From contig JAHREC010000049.1 of NCBI GenBank assembly GCA_020081605.1, forward strand, positions 248,001 to 312,000: a stretch of DNA of 64,000 nucleotides. The letters are read 5' to 3'. This stretch comes from Albifimbria verrucaria (taxonomy: Eukaryota > Ascomycota > Sordariomycetes > Hypocreales > Stachybotryaceae). The position numbers and the translations under genes were made by a program. This document shows positions 44,868 through 57,130 of the stretch, piece after piece (the first letter of the stretch is position 1; each line of letters starts with the position of its first letter). Below the pieces are notes generated by a model that was given only the letters and a program-made list of their open reading frames with translations, was not told the origin of the DNA and ran no database searches.

Positions 44868-47102
44868 GATGATAATACTGGAGGATATCACGCTTGGCTG
44901 TTGTTATGATCATAGTCTTTTAACAAAGCCCTTACTTCCATGTGAGAACGGTCGCTCCTTTTATATAATAGCAATTCAAGGGTTGCAGTTGCATCATGGA
45001 CTATTTGGCTCTCGTTGTAGAATTGAAACTACCATCCTTCTCAACTTGACAGCTGCGAAAGCTCCTACTATTGGCGCGTCAAAACGATTCACCATATTAA
45101 TTAAGCTTCACGATTTTATGAATGTTTATCCACCGGTGCCCACAGTTGATTACTTTTTCCACGAGTCTCTGTCATAGCGCTGCGACGAATCCTTTTCGCC
45201 CGATTGCTGCTCGTCTCAACAGGGTGCGAGGGCTCGGCAAAACCATACGTGGTACGACAAGAATCACTACACATCGCCGCTTAGCTATACCAATGGTTTA
45301 TAAGGAGTAGTGTGAATCAGACAGAAATTTACTCCCACAAATCATAGATTGCGGAGCCAACGCATGCAGGCCAAATCATCAGATGTCGACTGCCGTGTTT
45401 CGTCTATGCTACTTACGGCAAGTCGAGACGCTGGAAGTGTAGCACGAGCTTTGTATGGAACGTTACAACCATAACGGAGCATCCATTTCCGCCACCCAAA
45501 TGGCCTATCAATGATTTAAATAGATTGATTGACAAGTCTTTCCACTTATAAGATAGACTCAAGCATGTCTCACCTAGTTGACGCCTTGGTGTAGTATTAA
45601 CTCAAATCTTAGACTTGAATCAAGCATATACTAACTATATAATAGTCATGTACTAGTTCATACAAAACAGTTGTGAACAAATCTCACTCTACATAACTCG
45701 TTAGGCAATAGAACCAACTGCTAAACAGCTTCATTGAGTATTCCTTGCTTATAGTAAAAATAAGGACGTGCGGTCAGAGCCGTGAAGGTCGTACTTGTAG
45801 CGTTTTTAACCTGGCTCCTTCGGGCATCTCGGCTTAAGTGAGGACGAGTGCACTCCCATACTGTTGTAATGATAGCATACACACTTAAGCAGGTGACCAA
45901 GTTCTGCCATCACGAGTACTAAGGGCGATGACGTATGGAGCGGAAATTTTTCGGTTCCATTTATGACTCCTTTGCCCGTCGAGAAACGGTCTTCAGAACT
46001 CATGGGTTCACTGAATCAATAAGGACAGGAATATTTGCATTCTCAATTAAGTTCGTCTCCATTGGAGACAGAAGTAGAGTATCTGCCCACCCACGCATGT
46101 AACATTTACCATATCATAGGATACTTTAGTTTTGCAAGAAGCTTAGATATCTCATTGAATGTGCGAAGGCTCCAAATATGTATCGGACGTGATCTGGTCC
46201 AATCAGAAGGGGAATCAGTGACATCGATGGCGACTCAGGATCAAGAAGTGAAGCGTGACAAACTCAGTCTAGTTCATGTCATCGTGTTTTGTCGTAAGCC
46301 CTGTTCGAGCATGAGGTGCTCCAGTCGTCCTTTACACCTAACCAAAGCCAAAACGCCAACTGTCGTGCGAAAATGCAATCCTAGCAGCCAGGCTCTCCTG
46401 TGTTCTTGAACATCTAAATGTTTACATCCTTGAGTTCCTTAATCATTTCCTATGATTTCATGATTTATTACAACTAAACGTTTTGATGTTGGCAATTTTA
46501 AGTTTTGGTGAACACACATCCACACGTTTGTAAACATGAAGAGCTCATCGTAGGCCATATGATGGGCGATATTCGTCTGACGCGCACTGGAACTATGCAC
46601 TCCTCTAAGTAATTGTACCCTGTACACAGAATACCAAGACCGGCTATCGGCACCTTGGCATGGTGTAAGTAAGTGAAGCTTCTCTTGGCGTCAAAACCTG
46701 TGCATTTCAAACATCTCCCATAGGTATTGGAGTTCTCTAGATACCAATAAACTAAATGACATTTTATTTCTTTGTATGCATAGGTTTCAATTGTAGCGTG
46801 TGGTAGTTCGCAGCGGATGAAGGCCGGAAATCGTTGTCGTGTTCAGTTGTTGGCTGCCCCATATGTGCAGGGTTCCATCTTGGCGATACCATGCCCTGTT
46901 TTTTTATGCCAAGGCACGCAATAAATTTGATGGAGAATGAAACGCCTTTCCCTCATCTTGGACTTTTCGTCATCCTCGCATTAGCTTGTCAACCCAAGTC
47001 AACCTACCGGAGTTTCCTGAAGTTGAAGTTTGCATTTCTCTTCAGTCGTGTTGCTACTATTCAGCCAGCCTCCAAGCGCAACTTCTGACAACTCTGCCCA
47101 TC
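44868..47102. other. intergenic, 2.2 kb
   Basis: Contains the TATATAAAAG box of the HExxH gene (44958-44967, minus strand). The rest is without recognisable genes; open frames at 46035-46409 and 45806-46003 show no domain or splice support. Confidence 0.4.
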
Positions 47103-47422
47103 ATGATGAGCCGTATCTTCATCCTGATCCTCAACATTTTCTTGCCACCATTAGCAGTCCTCTTTCTTTGTGGTCCCGGCACAGACTTCTTGATCAATTG
47201 CGTATTTTTCCTGCTTGCAATTATTCCGTCTCATATTCACGGCATGTACATCAGCTTCACCTACTTCAACCGCAGGCGCAAGGTGCGCAATGGTCGACTA
47301 CCTGGAAAACCCAGAGGGGGATTTATAGCCATAATGTGCAAAACGGCGGCGCAAGCAAGCAAGAACTCCAAGAAATTGCAGCCACCAAATCAGTTCGACG
47401 ATCACAGACTGTAGCACTGTGA
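47103..47422 (+). CDS. Pmp3/Sna-type stress proteolipid with extended tail (one frameshift)
   Basis: Small hydrophobic membrane protein, about 106 residues, of the UPF0057/Pmp3 family that tunes membrane potential or vacuolar sorting. Seen: helix 1 with IFLPPLAVLFLCGPGTDFL, helix 2 with NCVFFLLAIIPSHIHGMYI, then a polar tail RRRKVRNG and YSHNVQNGGASKQEL. The PPLxVxxxxG and IPGxIHA-like signatures are clear. The tail is longer than in minimal Pmp3 (about 55 residues) and more like yeast Sna3/Sna4. One missing base at five G 47316-47320 gives the GGIYSHNVQNGG ending; without it the tail is out of frame. Confidence 0.75.
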
Positions 47423-48067
47423 TTACTAGCAGAGACTTGGGGACCGATTATTCGTATATTACCGGAGAAATTTCTTCTAAGAAGATACTGCTGTGGGAAT
47501 GGAGAAAACTTGATGTGGTAAATCCTCCCAAGGCAAGAATTATTGCACTGCGATAAGCTTGGGGCATGCATTATTAAATGCAAATGACAACTCAGGAATC
47601 GATCATAACAGATATAAATATATTACTATTATACGACTATAGGCCATGAATCCTTATCCTTAGTTCCTCAAGTGTTGTGAGAAAATGGTTTAAGGTAAGA
47701 GATTTGAGACCTATAAATTGGTGGTGAAAAGCTTGTGTCCCAGCGCAAAACCTCATCTATCCAGCCAAACTGGTTTGGCTTGTAAATTAAAAAATGTCTA
47801 AGTTTAGTTGACTTCCCTTAAATGACGGAATCAATTGCATCTTATCCTATGGAACTGGTAAAAGAAACCACTTGCCCCCAAAGTACCATAAACCCTGGTA
47901 GCGCTTGAGGTGCCTGCTTGAAGTTGTAATATTGCAATGTAATCGAGATGAGATGATCAATAATAACATGGTATAGTACACTCGTATATCCTGCTTCCCC
48001 TTATTTCCGATACCGGATGCTCACGGAACAATCTGATCTGGGAGTAATCGGATAGAACCTAGAGAAA
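47423..48067. other. intergenic, convergent 3' ends
   Basis: 0.65 kb, nothing recognised. Confidence 0.5.
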
Positions 48068-49071
48068 TCAGGTAGACTTTCTGATCCCTACTAGTTGCAA
48101 TGATGTATCATACAGCATCGACGCTGCGTGCTCGTCGTATGCCCATTGTGCATGGCCTGGTTCTAAATCACTAAATCCTTTCCTTGCCGGGCCGCTTATC
48201 TGATTTCTCTCGAGGTATTTGCCTCCTTTTCCTTCTAGTTCACGCCCTATGGCGGCCCAGACGGTTGTAGATGAACCTTGCTCAGGACTGGCTAAAATAT
48301 TTAGCGAAGCCATGACGCCTGACCGCAGCACCATCCAGAAATCACTCCAATTGAAACGTTGAAGCCCTGTTCGGATGCCACCAGGGTGCACAGCCCAGGC
48401 ATGCAATCCTTGAGCTCCGTAGCGTTTCTCGATCTCGAGAGCCATGTATAAATTGGCCAGCTTACTCTGTCCGTAAGCTAGCCGGTAATCGTAGGGACGT
48501 GATTCCCAGTTGAGGTCATCAAATGCCATTGGTCCATTCCTGTGGGCGGTTGAGGACACAGTAACAACACGCGATTCAAAGTCTGGCTTGGAGGACGCCA
48601 ACATCAAAGGTTTGAGAAGCTCGAAAAGTAGGAAATGCGATAGATGATTTGTCCCCAGTGCAACTCGAATCCCTCATTTGTCCTTCCAAAAGGCACGTGG
48701 CGTATACCAGCATTGGAAATAAGGACATTGAGCGTCTGAGATTGCTTCTTAAAGGCTTCAACACAATCTCTTACGCTATCCAAGGACTGCAGGTCTAGCT
48801 GTAGTAGGCTAACTCTATCACCATCCAGTATACTGCCCAACGCCTTCCTAGCCTTATCCATGTCGCGTGCGGTAAGAAAGAGAGTGGCACCTGTGGCCTT
48901 TAGGGCTCTTGCAGTTTCGATGCCAATTCCAGAGGAACAGCCGGTGATGAGGATAACTTTATCGCAAAGATTGTGTTGTCTCTTCTCATCATCAACGATC
49001 TGCATAGAAGTCGGCCTGGCATCTCCGGGGCCTCGAGGCTTGAGGTGCGCAGCAGCGTATCTCGAAGGCAT
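48068..49071 (-). CDS. retinol-dehydrogenase-like SDR (one frameshift)
   Basis: Intronless SDR of about 334 residues. Seen: ITGCSSGIGIETARAL cofactor loop, LFLTARDMDKA (Arg suggesting NADPH), LQLDLQSLDSV, LISNAG, VVTVSSTAHR, YGQSKLANLY with the catalytic YxxxK, and VHPGGIRTGL. This set is typical of the RDH/WWOX-like group of SDRs widespread in fungi. One base missing opposite four C at 48653-48656 joins HWG to TNHLSHFLLFELL. Substrate unknown. No close functional partner. Confidence 0.8.
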
Positions 49072-49681
49072 AGCGAGGGATCAAACCAAGAAATATTTTT
49101 GGAGGATAGATAGAAGCGCTGAGTGGTTCATCAAGATGATACCGAAGGAGTTGGAGGGCTTGGTCATGAAAGAGTTGCTGGTCATCTTATATGGTTGGTA
49201 AACTCCGCTTGGTATGAGTCAATCTGACACTCTACTTACCAAAGCTAGTAAATGAATCAATTCGAGCGGCGGACTTTGTTTCCCTACCACCATCCGTCTC
49301 ATCCTCACGCATGCTTAGGGCTTAATCAGCTTCATACGCGGCCTACCATAACAATAGCCAACCCTCCGAATGGTGATGAGCGCATCATCAGGCTCCAACC
49401 TACTGATAGTTGTATCGAAAGTCCAGGTTCTCGTGGTCCGCAGGCGTATTGATCTTTCTCTTAGGTTGTATACAGTATAAGTCAAAGAGCCGGGGTCAAA
49501 CATCTTGGACTGATACAAATGGGCGCGGTGCTAACGTAAGCCGCTCACCTGACCCGCCCTTGTCCTAATTCGTGTAGAGACTCGATGCTGGATTCCGTCG
49601 CTGTGATCGTCCTATGGTTTTGACACATACAACAATTCGCAAGGAGCGGAGATAAACGGCACGTGAAGATACTGGGCCGAT
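49072..49681. promoter_or_regulatory. divergent region between SDR and DAL5-type transporter
   Basis: 610 bp between divergent starts; no clear box or palindrome seen. Confidence 0.35.
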
Positions 49682-51736
49682 ATGGCTCCTTCACGTCGTC
49701 CCGCTTCTGCCTCTCCAGATGACCCGGCTGTCAGCGTGTCTGGGTCATCACCGACGTTCGACCGTCAGCCCCTACTACCCTCCTCCTCCTCCGCTGCTGC
49801 TGCTGCTCTAGATGAGAATGAGGACTTATACCCGTCTTTCCCTGGCTCACAGCAGGGTTCTAGTGTCAATGCGTACAGAGATGACAGCGGTAAATACGAT
49901 GCAACGGCTGCGTTGATGCGGAGGATGGGCGTGTCACCAGAGCGACGCGTCAAGGTGACTGCTGACGACAACGCTCGCGTCCTCCATCGTATAGACCTTT
50001 TCGTGCTGCCGCTAATGCTTGGCGTGTACTTTCTTCAAAGTATTTTGCACCTGAATCGCGAATGAACCGCATTTAACCCTGCTTTATAGGTTTGGACAAG
50101 GCGACCCTTGCGTATGCCAGCGTCTTTGGCCTCATCGAAGACGCCGGCCTCCAAGGCGACGAATTCTCATGGCTTGGGTCCATCGTTTACATTGCCCAGC
50201 TGATAGCGCAGTTCCCGCTCGCCTGGCTTCTCGTCAAACTGCCAATTGGCAAATTCACCAGCTGCATGGTTGTTCTGTGGGGCGCTACGCTTACTCTGAT
50301 GACGTTTTGCAAGACGTTTCACAGCCTGCTGTTTGCACGATTTTGGCTAGGAGCTTTTGAGGCAAGCATTGCTCCAAGTTTTGTGGCGATTACACAGATG
50401 TTTTGGCGTCGACGAGAGCAACCCCTTCGCATGTCCTATTGGTACGCCATGAATGGATTCACCAGCATGGTAAGTTTACACAGCCCAGTCTCGTATGTAG
50501 TAGTTCTGCCATCTGACGGTATAATAGTTTGGAAGCTTGATGACATGGGCTTTGGCAAGGTTATCATTTGGACTGCGACCATATCAAGTAGGGCCAGAGC
50601 AAACATTGCGGGCATCCCAACACAGACTGACAGTGTATTGTTACAGGTCATTTTTCTTTTTTCGGCCTTATCACCATGATTTTCTCTTCGGTCCTGTTTC
50701 TCTACATGCCCGACTCTCCAGCAGAGGCCAAGTTCCTCAGCAAGCATGACAAACTCATCGCTGTTGAACGTCTAAGGATGAACCAAATGGGCGTCTTGTC
50801 ACGTCGGTGGCGATGGGACCACCTCTGGGAGACCTTGAGAGACCCAAAACTTGGCTGTGGTTTACTCTCATCTTCTCAATTTCGTGAGTTCCAACTCTTT
50901 CATCTCACATCCTCCACATATCGGCTAGCTCTGCTAATCGTTAACCAGCGTACCTTCTGGTGGAGTATCTACCTTTGGTCCTCTCTTGGTCAAATCATTC
51001 GGCTTCGATTCATTCCAAGCCATATTGTTCAATATTCCTTTCGGCGTCGTGCAACTGGCCTCCACTGTAGGTGGTGCCTTCGTAGCTATGAAGTATCATA
51101 AAAAGGTCCGGTTATTGCCGTACTCACCTTGGCTCCGATACTTGGATGTATGGTCATGCTAGCGACACCGCACACTCGTGAGAACAAGTCTACCCTCCTG
51201 TTTGGATACTACTTGATTTCCGTCTACCCAGGAACCAGTAAGTCTTCTTAGATATACCTAAGATCATGATATGCTGATTCGTAGCAAAAGTCCCGCTCAT
51301 ATATTCATGGTCGTCCTCAAACACTGCGGGCGACACAAAAGGAAAATGCACATCTGCAATTCTTTTTGTGGGCCAATCTCTCGGGAATATCATTGGCCCT
51401 CTGCTCTATAGACCTTCAGATGCGCCAGAATACGTCCGAGGGCTGCAGGCGAACATGGTTATGTACTGCACCATCATCGTAGCCGTCGGTGTTACAAGCG
51501 TTTATCTTATTTACCTCAATCGTGGCCATAGGAATCGGCGGGTTGCGGCAGGGAAGGCAGCCGTTGTCATTGATTATAGCTTATACTCACCGGAGGATGT
51601 GGAACGCCTACGCAGAGCCACAGATAGGAGCAGACAGCAGTCCGATGACGATGATGACACGGGGATTTCTGCAGGCGCTCATGCCTTTGATGATCTCACG
51701 GATCTACAAAACAATGAGTTTGTGTTTGTGTTGTAA
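49682..51736 (+). CDS. MFS transporter, allantoate-permease (DAL5/ACS) family (three frameshifts)
   Basis: Plasma-membrane anion:cation symporter-family carrier of about 592 residues. Exons: 49682-50039, 50090-50469, 50528-50587, 50647-50883, 50949-51237, 51285-51736. A long polar N-terminus has Ser and Ala runs (SSSSAAAAA, from CTC/GCT repeats at about 49780-49810). Seen: LHRIDLFVLPLMLGVYFLQ, LDKATLAYASVFG, ARFWLGAFEASIAPSF, PDSPAEAKFLSKHDK, SGGVSTFGPLLVKSFGF, PLIYSWSSSNTAGDTKGK and VGQSLGNIIGPLLY, all typical of DAL5-like permeases of carboxylates, vitamins or ureides. The C-terminus is acidic (SDDDDDTG). Single missing bases: T6 50657-50662, A4 50846-50849 and GG 51105-51106. Confidence 0.82.
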
Positions 51737-52413
51737 CTTCCAACTCAATGTTGGTATTCTCTTGGTAGACAGGATAATAATTTCAAGGCTGTCCAGCATT
51801 GGCGCCTCTTTTATGCTCAGTTACATGCATCTATTGTCAACTGTTACTATGCTCTGAGCATGGTCAGTATAAAATTTGTCCTATATATAAGGGTACAAGA
51901 CTATGGACAGCTTAGTGTATTTTCAAAGTAGAAACACAACAGTAAGTAATTGACCTCAACTAGGTAGGTATGCAAACTAAAGAGTCCTCAAATGCCCTCT
52001 TTCAACCACCAAGCGAACTAAAATCGTTAAGAGAATTGTCATTGTCGCGTAAGAGCTGATATCACTGTAAACTATCGAGAATCGCGAGGAATATGTTGCT
52101 CAGTCACAGCAAAAGGCAATCCACAAAAAATTTCAAATCTATACCTGGCGGAACCATCAACATGTCGGGCTTTTGCATAGCTCTAAATGGTTTCACAAAA
52201 ATTAAGTGCACATGTTTTCACATGCATAACATGCAGGCCAGGGATGGGATCAACGAATCCCAATTGACAGGCACTCAAACAGAACTTCGTAATCATCAAG
52301 GTTAAGAGAAGATTCTCCATTCGCTTACTCTTGATAGTTGAATACTCATGTTAGGCTCAAGTGGATTGCTTCCGATATTTGGAGGCGACCAGGAGTGATC
52401 TCGATTCCTCGAC
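51737..52413. other. intergenic, no gene seen
   Basis: 3' flank of the DAL5-type transporter and downstream of the relic at 52.4-53.0 kb. Nothing recognised. Confidence 0.45.
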
Positions 52414-52971
52414 TTACCATAAACCTATGCATCTGTCGCATATCCGCATAAGGATTAGACGTGTCCACTCTAACATTAGGGGCTTATAGCGTGTTTTATT
52501 GAATCGAGTTTTTAGGTCGTGTGCACCTAAGCTATCCACACCGGCATTTGCGCCCTGGTCTATGTGGGGACCAGTTGCACCCGTCCAAAGTGAGCTCTCG
52601 CTGTAGTAATGTGGTATCTGCGTCTTATACGAGGATAACGATGCCAAATACAGAGTTAAAGTAGCGTCCAAGGGCAGCTGACCCACTCCATACGAAGTGG
52701 CCTGGGGCCAGCCTTTCTCCAACTGCATGATGCCAATCACCTGCCCAATCAGCAGAAATGCATTTGAATGGGCTACAGTGCCGTCTGTTCCTTGAAAAGA
52801 TGTTTCCCAATCAAAGACGATCTATGCCAGAAAAGCGAGGGGCGCCTGCAGACTGCGACTCAGTCAAATACCTGCCAATGCCAGCGCAAATTCGCAGCCC
52901 TTGAATCATATCTCAAAACAAGCAGGTTAAACCAGTCACGAACTTTACTCCACGCCTCATCATGAAGAGTC
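52414..52971 (-). pseudogene. 5'-truncated unrecognised gene fragment overlapping the peroxidase start
   Basis: The minus strand reads in one phase across two exons: 52872-52971 and 52414-52821, joined by a 50-bp intron (GTATTTGAC...CATAG). The peptide begins after a good acceptor (CTACAG) with DEAWSKVRDWFNLLVLRYDS, continues HWQIVFDWETSFQG and LLIGQVIGIMQLEKGW, and stops at 52414. Codon use and amino-acid make-up look like real protein, vaguely like the C-terminal half of a fungal regulator, but no family is recognised. There is no in-frame ATG, and the upstream exon would have to lie under the plus-strand peroxidase. A broken gene end left by a rearrangement is therefore more likely than a live gene. 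Confidence 0.4.
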
Positions 52972-54584
52972 CTGTAGCTGGTACAGCTGTTTATTTAGCA
53001 GCAGTGGCCGCTGGCCAGCTTATCTGGCCATCAGAATGGGATGAACTTGAGGCCATCTACACTATGATGGGAGGGTACAACAGACGGGGTTTTATTGATG
53101 GTAAGATTCGCTTGAAAACTCATCCGCATAGACCTACTAACTAATTTGACAACCAGCTGTGAACCCTTGTAGCTTTGGGACTTTTGTCAAGGGTCGACAG
53201 AATTCTGCTGAATGGATCCGCACCGCCTTTCATGACATGGTTACACATGATGCGAAAGCGGGCACAGGTGGCTTGGACGCCTCCATATTTTTCGAGTTAG
53301 ATCGACCGGAAAACATTGGAAGTGCCTTTAACAACACCTTCGGGTTCTTCAGCGGCTATCACAATGTGCGTGCAACGGCATCGGATCTGATTGCCCTCGG
53401 TGTCGTCACAGCGACTGGAGCCTGCGGCGGACCTCAAGTGCAGCTGCGTGGTGGCCGCAGAGATGCGAGCGAGGCAGGACCTGCAGGTGTGCCGGAGCCG
53501 CAGACGGATTTAGACACAACGTTGGCGACATTCGAAAACGCTGGATTCAGTCAAAGAGACATGATCGCTATGGTTGCTTGTGGACATGCACTTGGTGGCG
53601 TACACAGCGTTGATTTCCCTGACCTTGTTGAGATTCCTGCCGACCCGGAAAATGACACTTCAGTACCATTCCAAAGTGACAATTCTCAGTTCCATAACGG
53701 CATTATCACAGAATTCCTCGCGAATTCGACATCCAACCCTTTGGTGGTTGCGTCTAATGACACCTTGAATTCGGACAAGCGCATCTTCGAATCAGACGGT
53801 CGAAAGACAATGAAGGAACTAATGAATGGAGACAGTTTCAAAAATATGTGCGGAGATATATTTACGCGCATGATTGACACCGTCCCCACCGATGTTGTGC
53901 TTACTGACGTTATTGAACCATATGATGTCAAGCCAACAATCGAGGAGCTATCATTGAACGATGATGGAGATTTGGTTTTTAGGGAGATATTCGCCTAAGG
54001 ACTACCAAAGGGATCAGGGATCCTGATGATATTGCTCTCAAGTTAACTTACTCTGATCGTAATGGGGATTGCAAAAGAGCGTCATTCACGCTCAACGAGC
54101 AACATTCCAAGGCGGAATTACTTCTGGTATTCATGGTGAAAATTTCATCACGTTCACTTTCGACAGCATCATCAACGGGCAGACTGGCATTAGGAGTTTT
54201 ATGATCCACGAAACCGTGGTTTCAACCAACAAAACAGTTATCCATGACAACCAAGGAACTGGAGGGTATCCAGTGCAAGATACGGTTCTGCACCAGTTAT
54301 CTGAAAGCTGTCAGGGTCCTTACCAAGATGGGAAATTCCCAGTCACCGTTACAGCCATGGTTCGTGAAGAGAGAGCTACTGGTCCTATGAGACTCGATAT
54401 CGTCCATAGACAGCCACGACAAGGTGTCATCGTACCCGAGTTGAAAGTCGAGTCCGTTGACTTTGTACCGTCAGGAAATAAGGGTAATAAGTGGGTGCAA
54501 TATCGTGCTGAGACGACCATATTGGATTCAACTACATTCGATATTGTACTTGGGGAGGACAAGGCGATTGTTATCCCTTTTTGA
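52962..54584 (+). CDS. secreted heme peroxidase with C-terminal extension (two frameshifts)
   Basis: Heme peroxidase of the plant/fungal/bacterial superfamily, about 522 residues. Exons: 52962-53100 and 53157-54584. The N-terminal hydrophobic segment (AGTAVYLAAVAAGQL) is a probable signal peptide. The distal site is RTAFHDMVTHDAKAGTGGLDAS (Arg and His). LIALGVVTATGACGGP and VQLRGGRRDA follow. The proximal His lies in IAMVACGHALGGVHSVDFP. The last 200 residues (from about VLTDVIEPYD) form a beta-rich region (TFQGGITSGIHGENFITFTF) not needed for heme binding. Breaks: GGG at 53982-53984 and one base near 54095-54100. Not a classic lignin or Mn peroxidase; closest in feel to generic ascomycete class II-like peroxidases. 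Possible user of H2O2 made by GMC-type oxidases. Confidence 0.78.
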
Positions 54585-55005
54585 AAACCTCGGCTTTTCC
54601 TAACACGTGTTCGACTTAGAGACTATGGCATCGCTGGCGCTGTAGGGAATTATTTTCCGCTCCTCGCTGCTCGCGATAATTAGAGATTAGATTAGTCTGG
54701 CCGATCACCTTACTTCTTCAAATTTGAGCATTGTCGTTATGGAGCGAGTCAGGCTATAGCCTATATAGAAACTCGTTGATAAATCAATCATAATTCTTAG
54801 TACAGGAGGTGGTGCGTTTGAGCTAGTGTAATGAAGTCTGTCACAGGAACTCAAGTGAGCAATTATGACAACCGATAGTAGCACTCGTGTATTGATAATC
54901 CCTGGGCTACCTTATCTTTATTCTCAGCTTTTATCCTTCTACTAGAGAGCTAAGTCAATTTGACAAGGATGATAAACATTTGCCCAGGAAGGGTCCCAAT
55001 ATGCA
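54585..55005. other. intergenic, convergent 3' ends
   Basis: 0.4 kb between peroxidase and SnoaL-like gene. Nothing recognised. Confidence 0.5.
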
Positions 55006-55428
55006 TCATTGAATTTGTTTTAGCAATTTTTCCGTATCGGTCAAGTCCCAAACTTCAGTAAATTTACCATCAACGACGTGGTAGAGGGTGAACTGTGTTG
55101 TAGTCACACGGCGGCCCGTAGGTTCGATTCCTTGAAATGTCCCTTGGTGTGTGCCAGTGACCTCGAAATGTAGGGAGAGGTAGTTGCCATCGATTGCGAA
55201 ATGCCTAATCTCCCAATGCCAATCTGGGAATGCTTCGACAAGAGGTTTGAATTGCGCCGTAACTTTAGATGGCGCCCAAGGCTCGTCATTAATTTTAATA
55301 GGCGAGGTGTAGAACTGTTCCATTGTCTCAAAACTGTGCGAATTGCAGTACGCTAGATAAGAGGCATAAAGCTTTCGGTGTGCATCTTTCGACGCAGCCT
55401 CATCTGGTTGGACGTTCTGAGTGCTCAT
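55006..55428 (-). CDS. SnoaL-like/ester-cyclase fold protein, intact
   Basis: Single-exon gene of 140 residues from the ATG at 55428. NTF2-like SnoaL fold: helical start (HRKLYASYLAYCNSH), FYTSPIKINDEPW, the typical FPDWHWEIRHFAIDG, LHFEVTGTHQGTFQGIEPTGR, and VDGKFTEVWDLTD. The GTHQGxFxGIxPTG segment and paired Asp/His residues are typical of polyketide-cyclase-like and detoxifying SnoaL proteins. No signal peptide; likely cytosolic. Substrate unknown. Not clearly part of a cluster, although the peroxidase lies next to it. Confidence 0.8.
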   Translation of the reverse strand: MSTQNVQPDEAASKDAHRKLYASYLAYCNSHSFETMEQFYTSPIKINDEPWAPSKVTAQFKPLVEAFPDWHWEIRHFAIDGNYLSLHFEVTGTHQGTFQGIEPTGRRVTTTQFTLYHVVDGKFTEVWDLTDTEKLLKQIQ

Positions 55429-57130
55429 GGTCGTATTCTGGCAAACTACTAGATGTATCAATGATATTAGAGACTTTTCAATAAGACATCACCTGAGGGA
55501 GAAGGGCTAACACTCACTAGCAAGCAAAGGCGGATGGTTTGGGTCTTCCTAACAGTCAACTGTCAGCCCATCATCCAGGACAAGAGAGGGGACGGAGGAG
55601 TTTAAATGATTTATTCTGACAGCCGAAAAACAGGTCACGTGGATCAGATTCCAAGGATTACTCGGAGATAAGTGGTCTTTGCATATGAAGGCCAACTTCA
55701 AGATGCCCCTTGCGATATCATGTCACGCAAGGAAGTATGGAACCTGATGTCTTCAAACAGCACTTTTTAGGTGATAGTCAGCTGCTTCCTATCTTCGGTC
55801 TTAATATTGTCAATGCTCGACCATAGTTGCTCCGCTAATGCCTCAGAAAAAGGCAATTGCTGCAGCGGTGAATGAGTTGCTGTCGACTATGTAGCATTTA
55901 TATCACGACACGGTCCATAGAGAGGGGCACCGTAATGTCAGCGTACCTCTGCCACCTCAAATGTAGTAAGTAAGCCTCATCGGGCTTACATCCAACTTGC
56001 AAGGGTAATCAGATTGGCTTTAGAGTCCAAGCTCTCAACACCCCTCAAGAACAAGTTTGTCTGGTGTCATCGGTGAAATCGAAATGGAGATACGAGCCAA
56101 ATTATGGCAAAAATAGTGATTGCATTGTGAGAGGGACTGTCTGTTGTTGGTGGCCTTTTCCTAGTTCTCATCTAACTAGTTTTACTATGTATACGTCAAT
56201 AGATGAACAGAAGAATCCATACCAGGAAGTGATTTATGCAAATCATAAGTAGGATTTGTAGCTAATTGCATTTAAAATTATGTTGGGTTATACCATTCAA
56301 ATACTTTGGAGGGTGCTGTTGTTACTACGAAGGGACGACGACGGTGCATTGGCTGGTTGGGGTCGTAACAAGCAAGATTTCGTTCACCCTTAGTCGTCCT
56401 TTCAATATTTAATTAGCAAGAACGTTTCCCCAACAAACGCCACACATGCCAGTTGGAGAAACACCGTTGTAATGATCTTTCTTTCTTGTTCTGTCAGGTT
56501 GCTGTGATATTATTGGAAGATTTTCCATTAAGCTATATGATCAGACCATGAAACAGATGGGGAAGCAGCCGATGGGTTGTGCTGGCGATTGGTTGTGTTG
56601 GCCCAGCTCTCCCTTCCTATGCATTAGCTACTTCTTAAAAGGTGGTAGGAACAGGAATCGGAACGTTGGCCTCCGGTATCTTAACCAGTTGAGGCGCCAT
56701 CTCCGCTTCCCCTGTGTCTCCCCGCATCCGTCTCCACATTCAGCCGGTCCAAGACGCTGTGCTTCCCAGCTTCGGCCTTCCGGGCCGGGCTACCTTTAGC
56801 CATCAGTGGTTTTTCACATTGGCAAAATGCTTGGGAGACGCCTCAGCGGTATGTGCCCTTGTTCTCACCGCACTCCGGCCGGTCTTCTCTTGTGACCTTG
56901 GTCCAAAATGCTTGACTAGACCCGCATGCGATATTGGCCAAGACCTGCGAGAGGGGCCGCTGAAAGTGACTAGAGAAAGATAACCGGGAGGGGAAGCTCC
57001 GGTCGTCTTCTCGAGTTCCAGCGCCAGCATAAAAGGCTGTCGATGAAGGCCCTCTTAGAAGCTCAGCAAGCACCCTCTCTCGTGCTCACCGAAGACCTTA
57101 CCCCCACCGAGGCATACTCTGCACTCCACA
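55429..57130. promoter_or_regulatory. divergent region between SnoaL-like and GH7 genes
   Basis: 1.7 kb without a gene. A TATA-like ATAAAAG lies at 57029-57035, 96 bp before the GH7 ATG. The last 500 bp are GC-richer, as often seen before cellulase genes. Confidence 0.4.

Noticed and set aside
46035..46409. Plus-strand open frame of 124 codons
   Set aside because: No domain, odd composition, no promoter or splice support; treated as chance.
55110..55140. Another GGTTCGATTCC tRNA-like string
   Set aside because: It lies inside the SnoaL-like coding frame on the other strand and has no cloverleaf.
56548..56983. Open frames before the GH7 gene
   Set aside because: No domain, and they sit in the GC-rich promoter of GH7.
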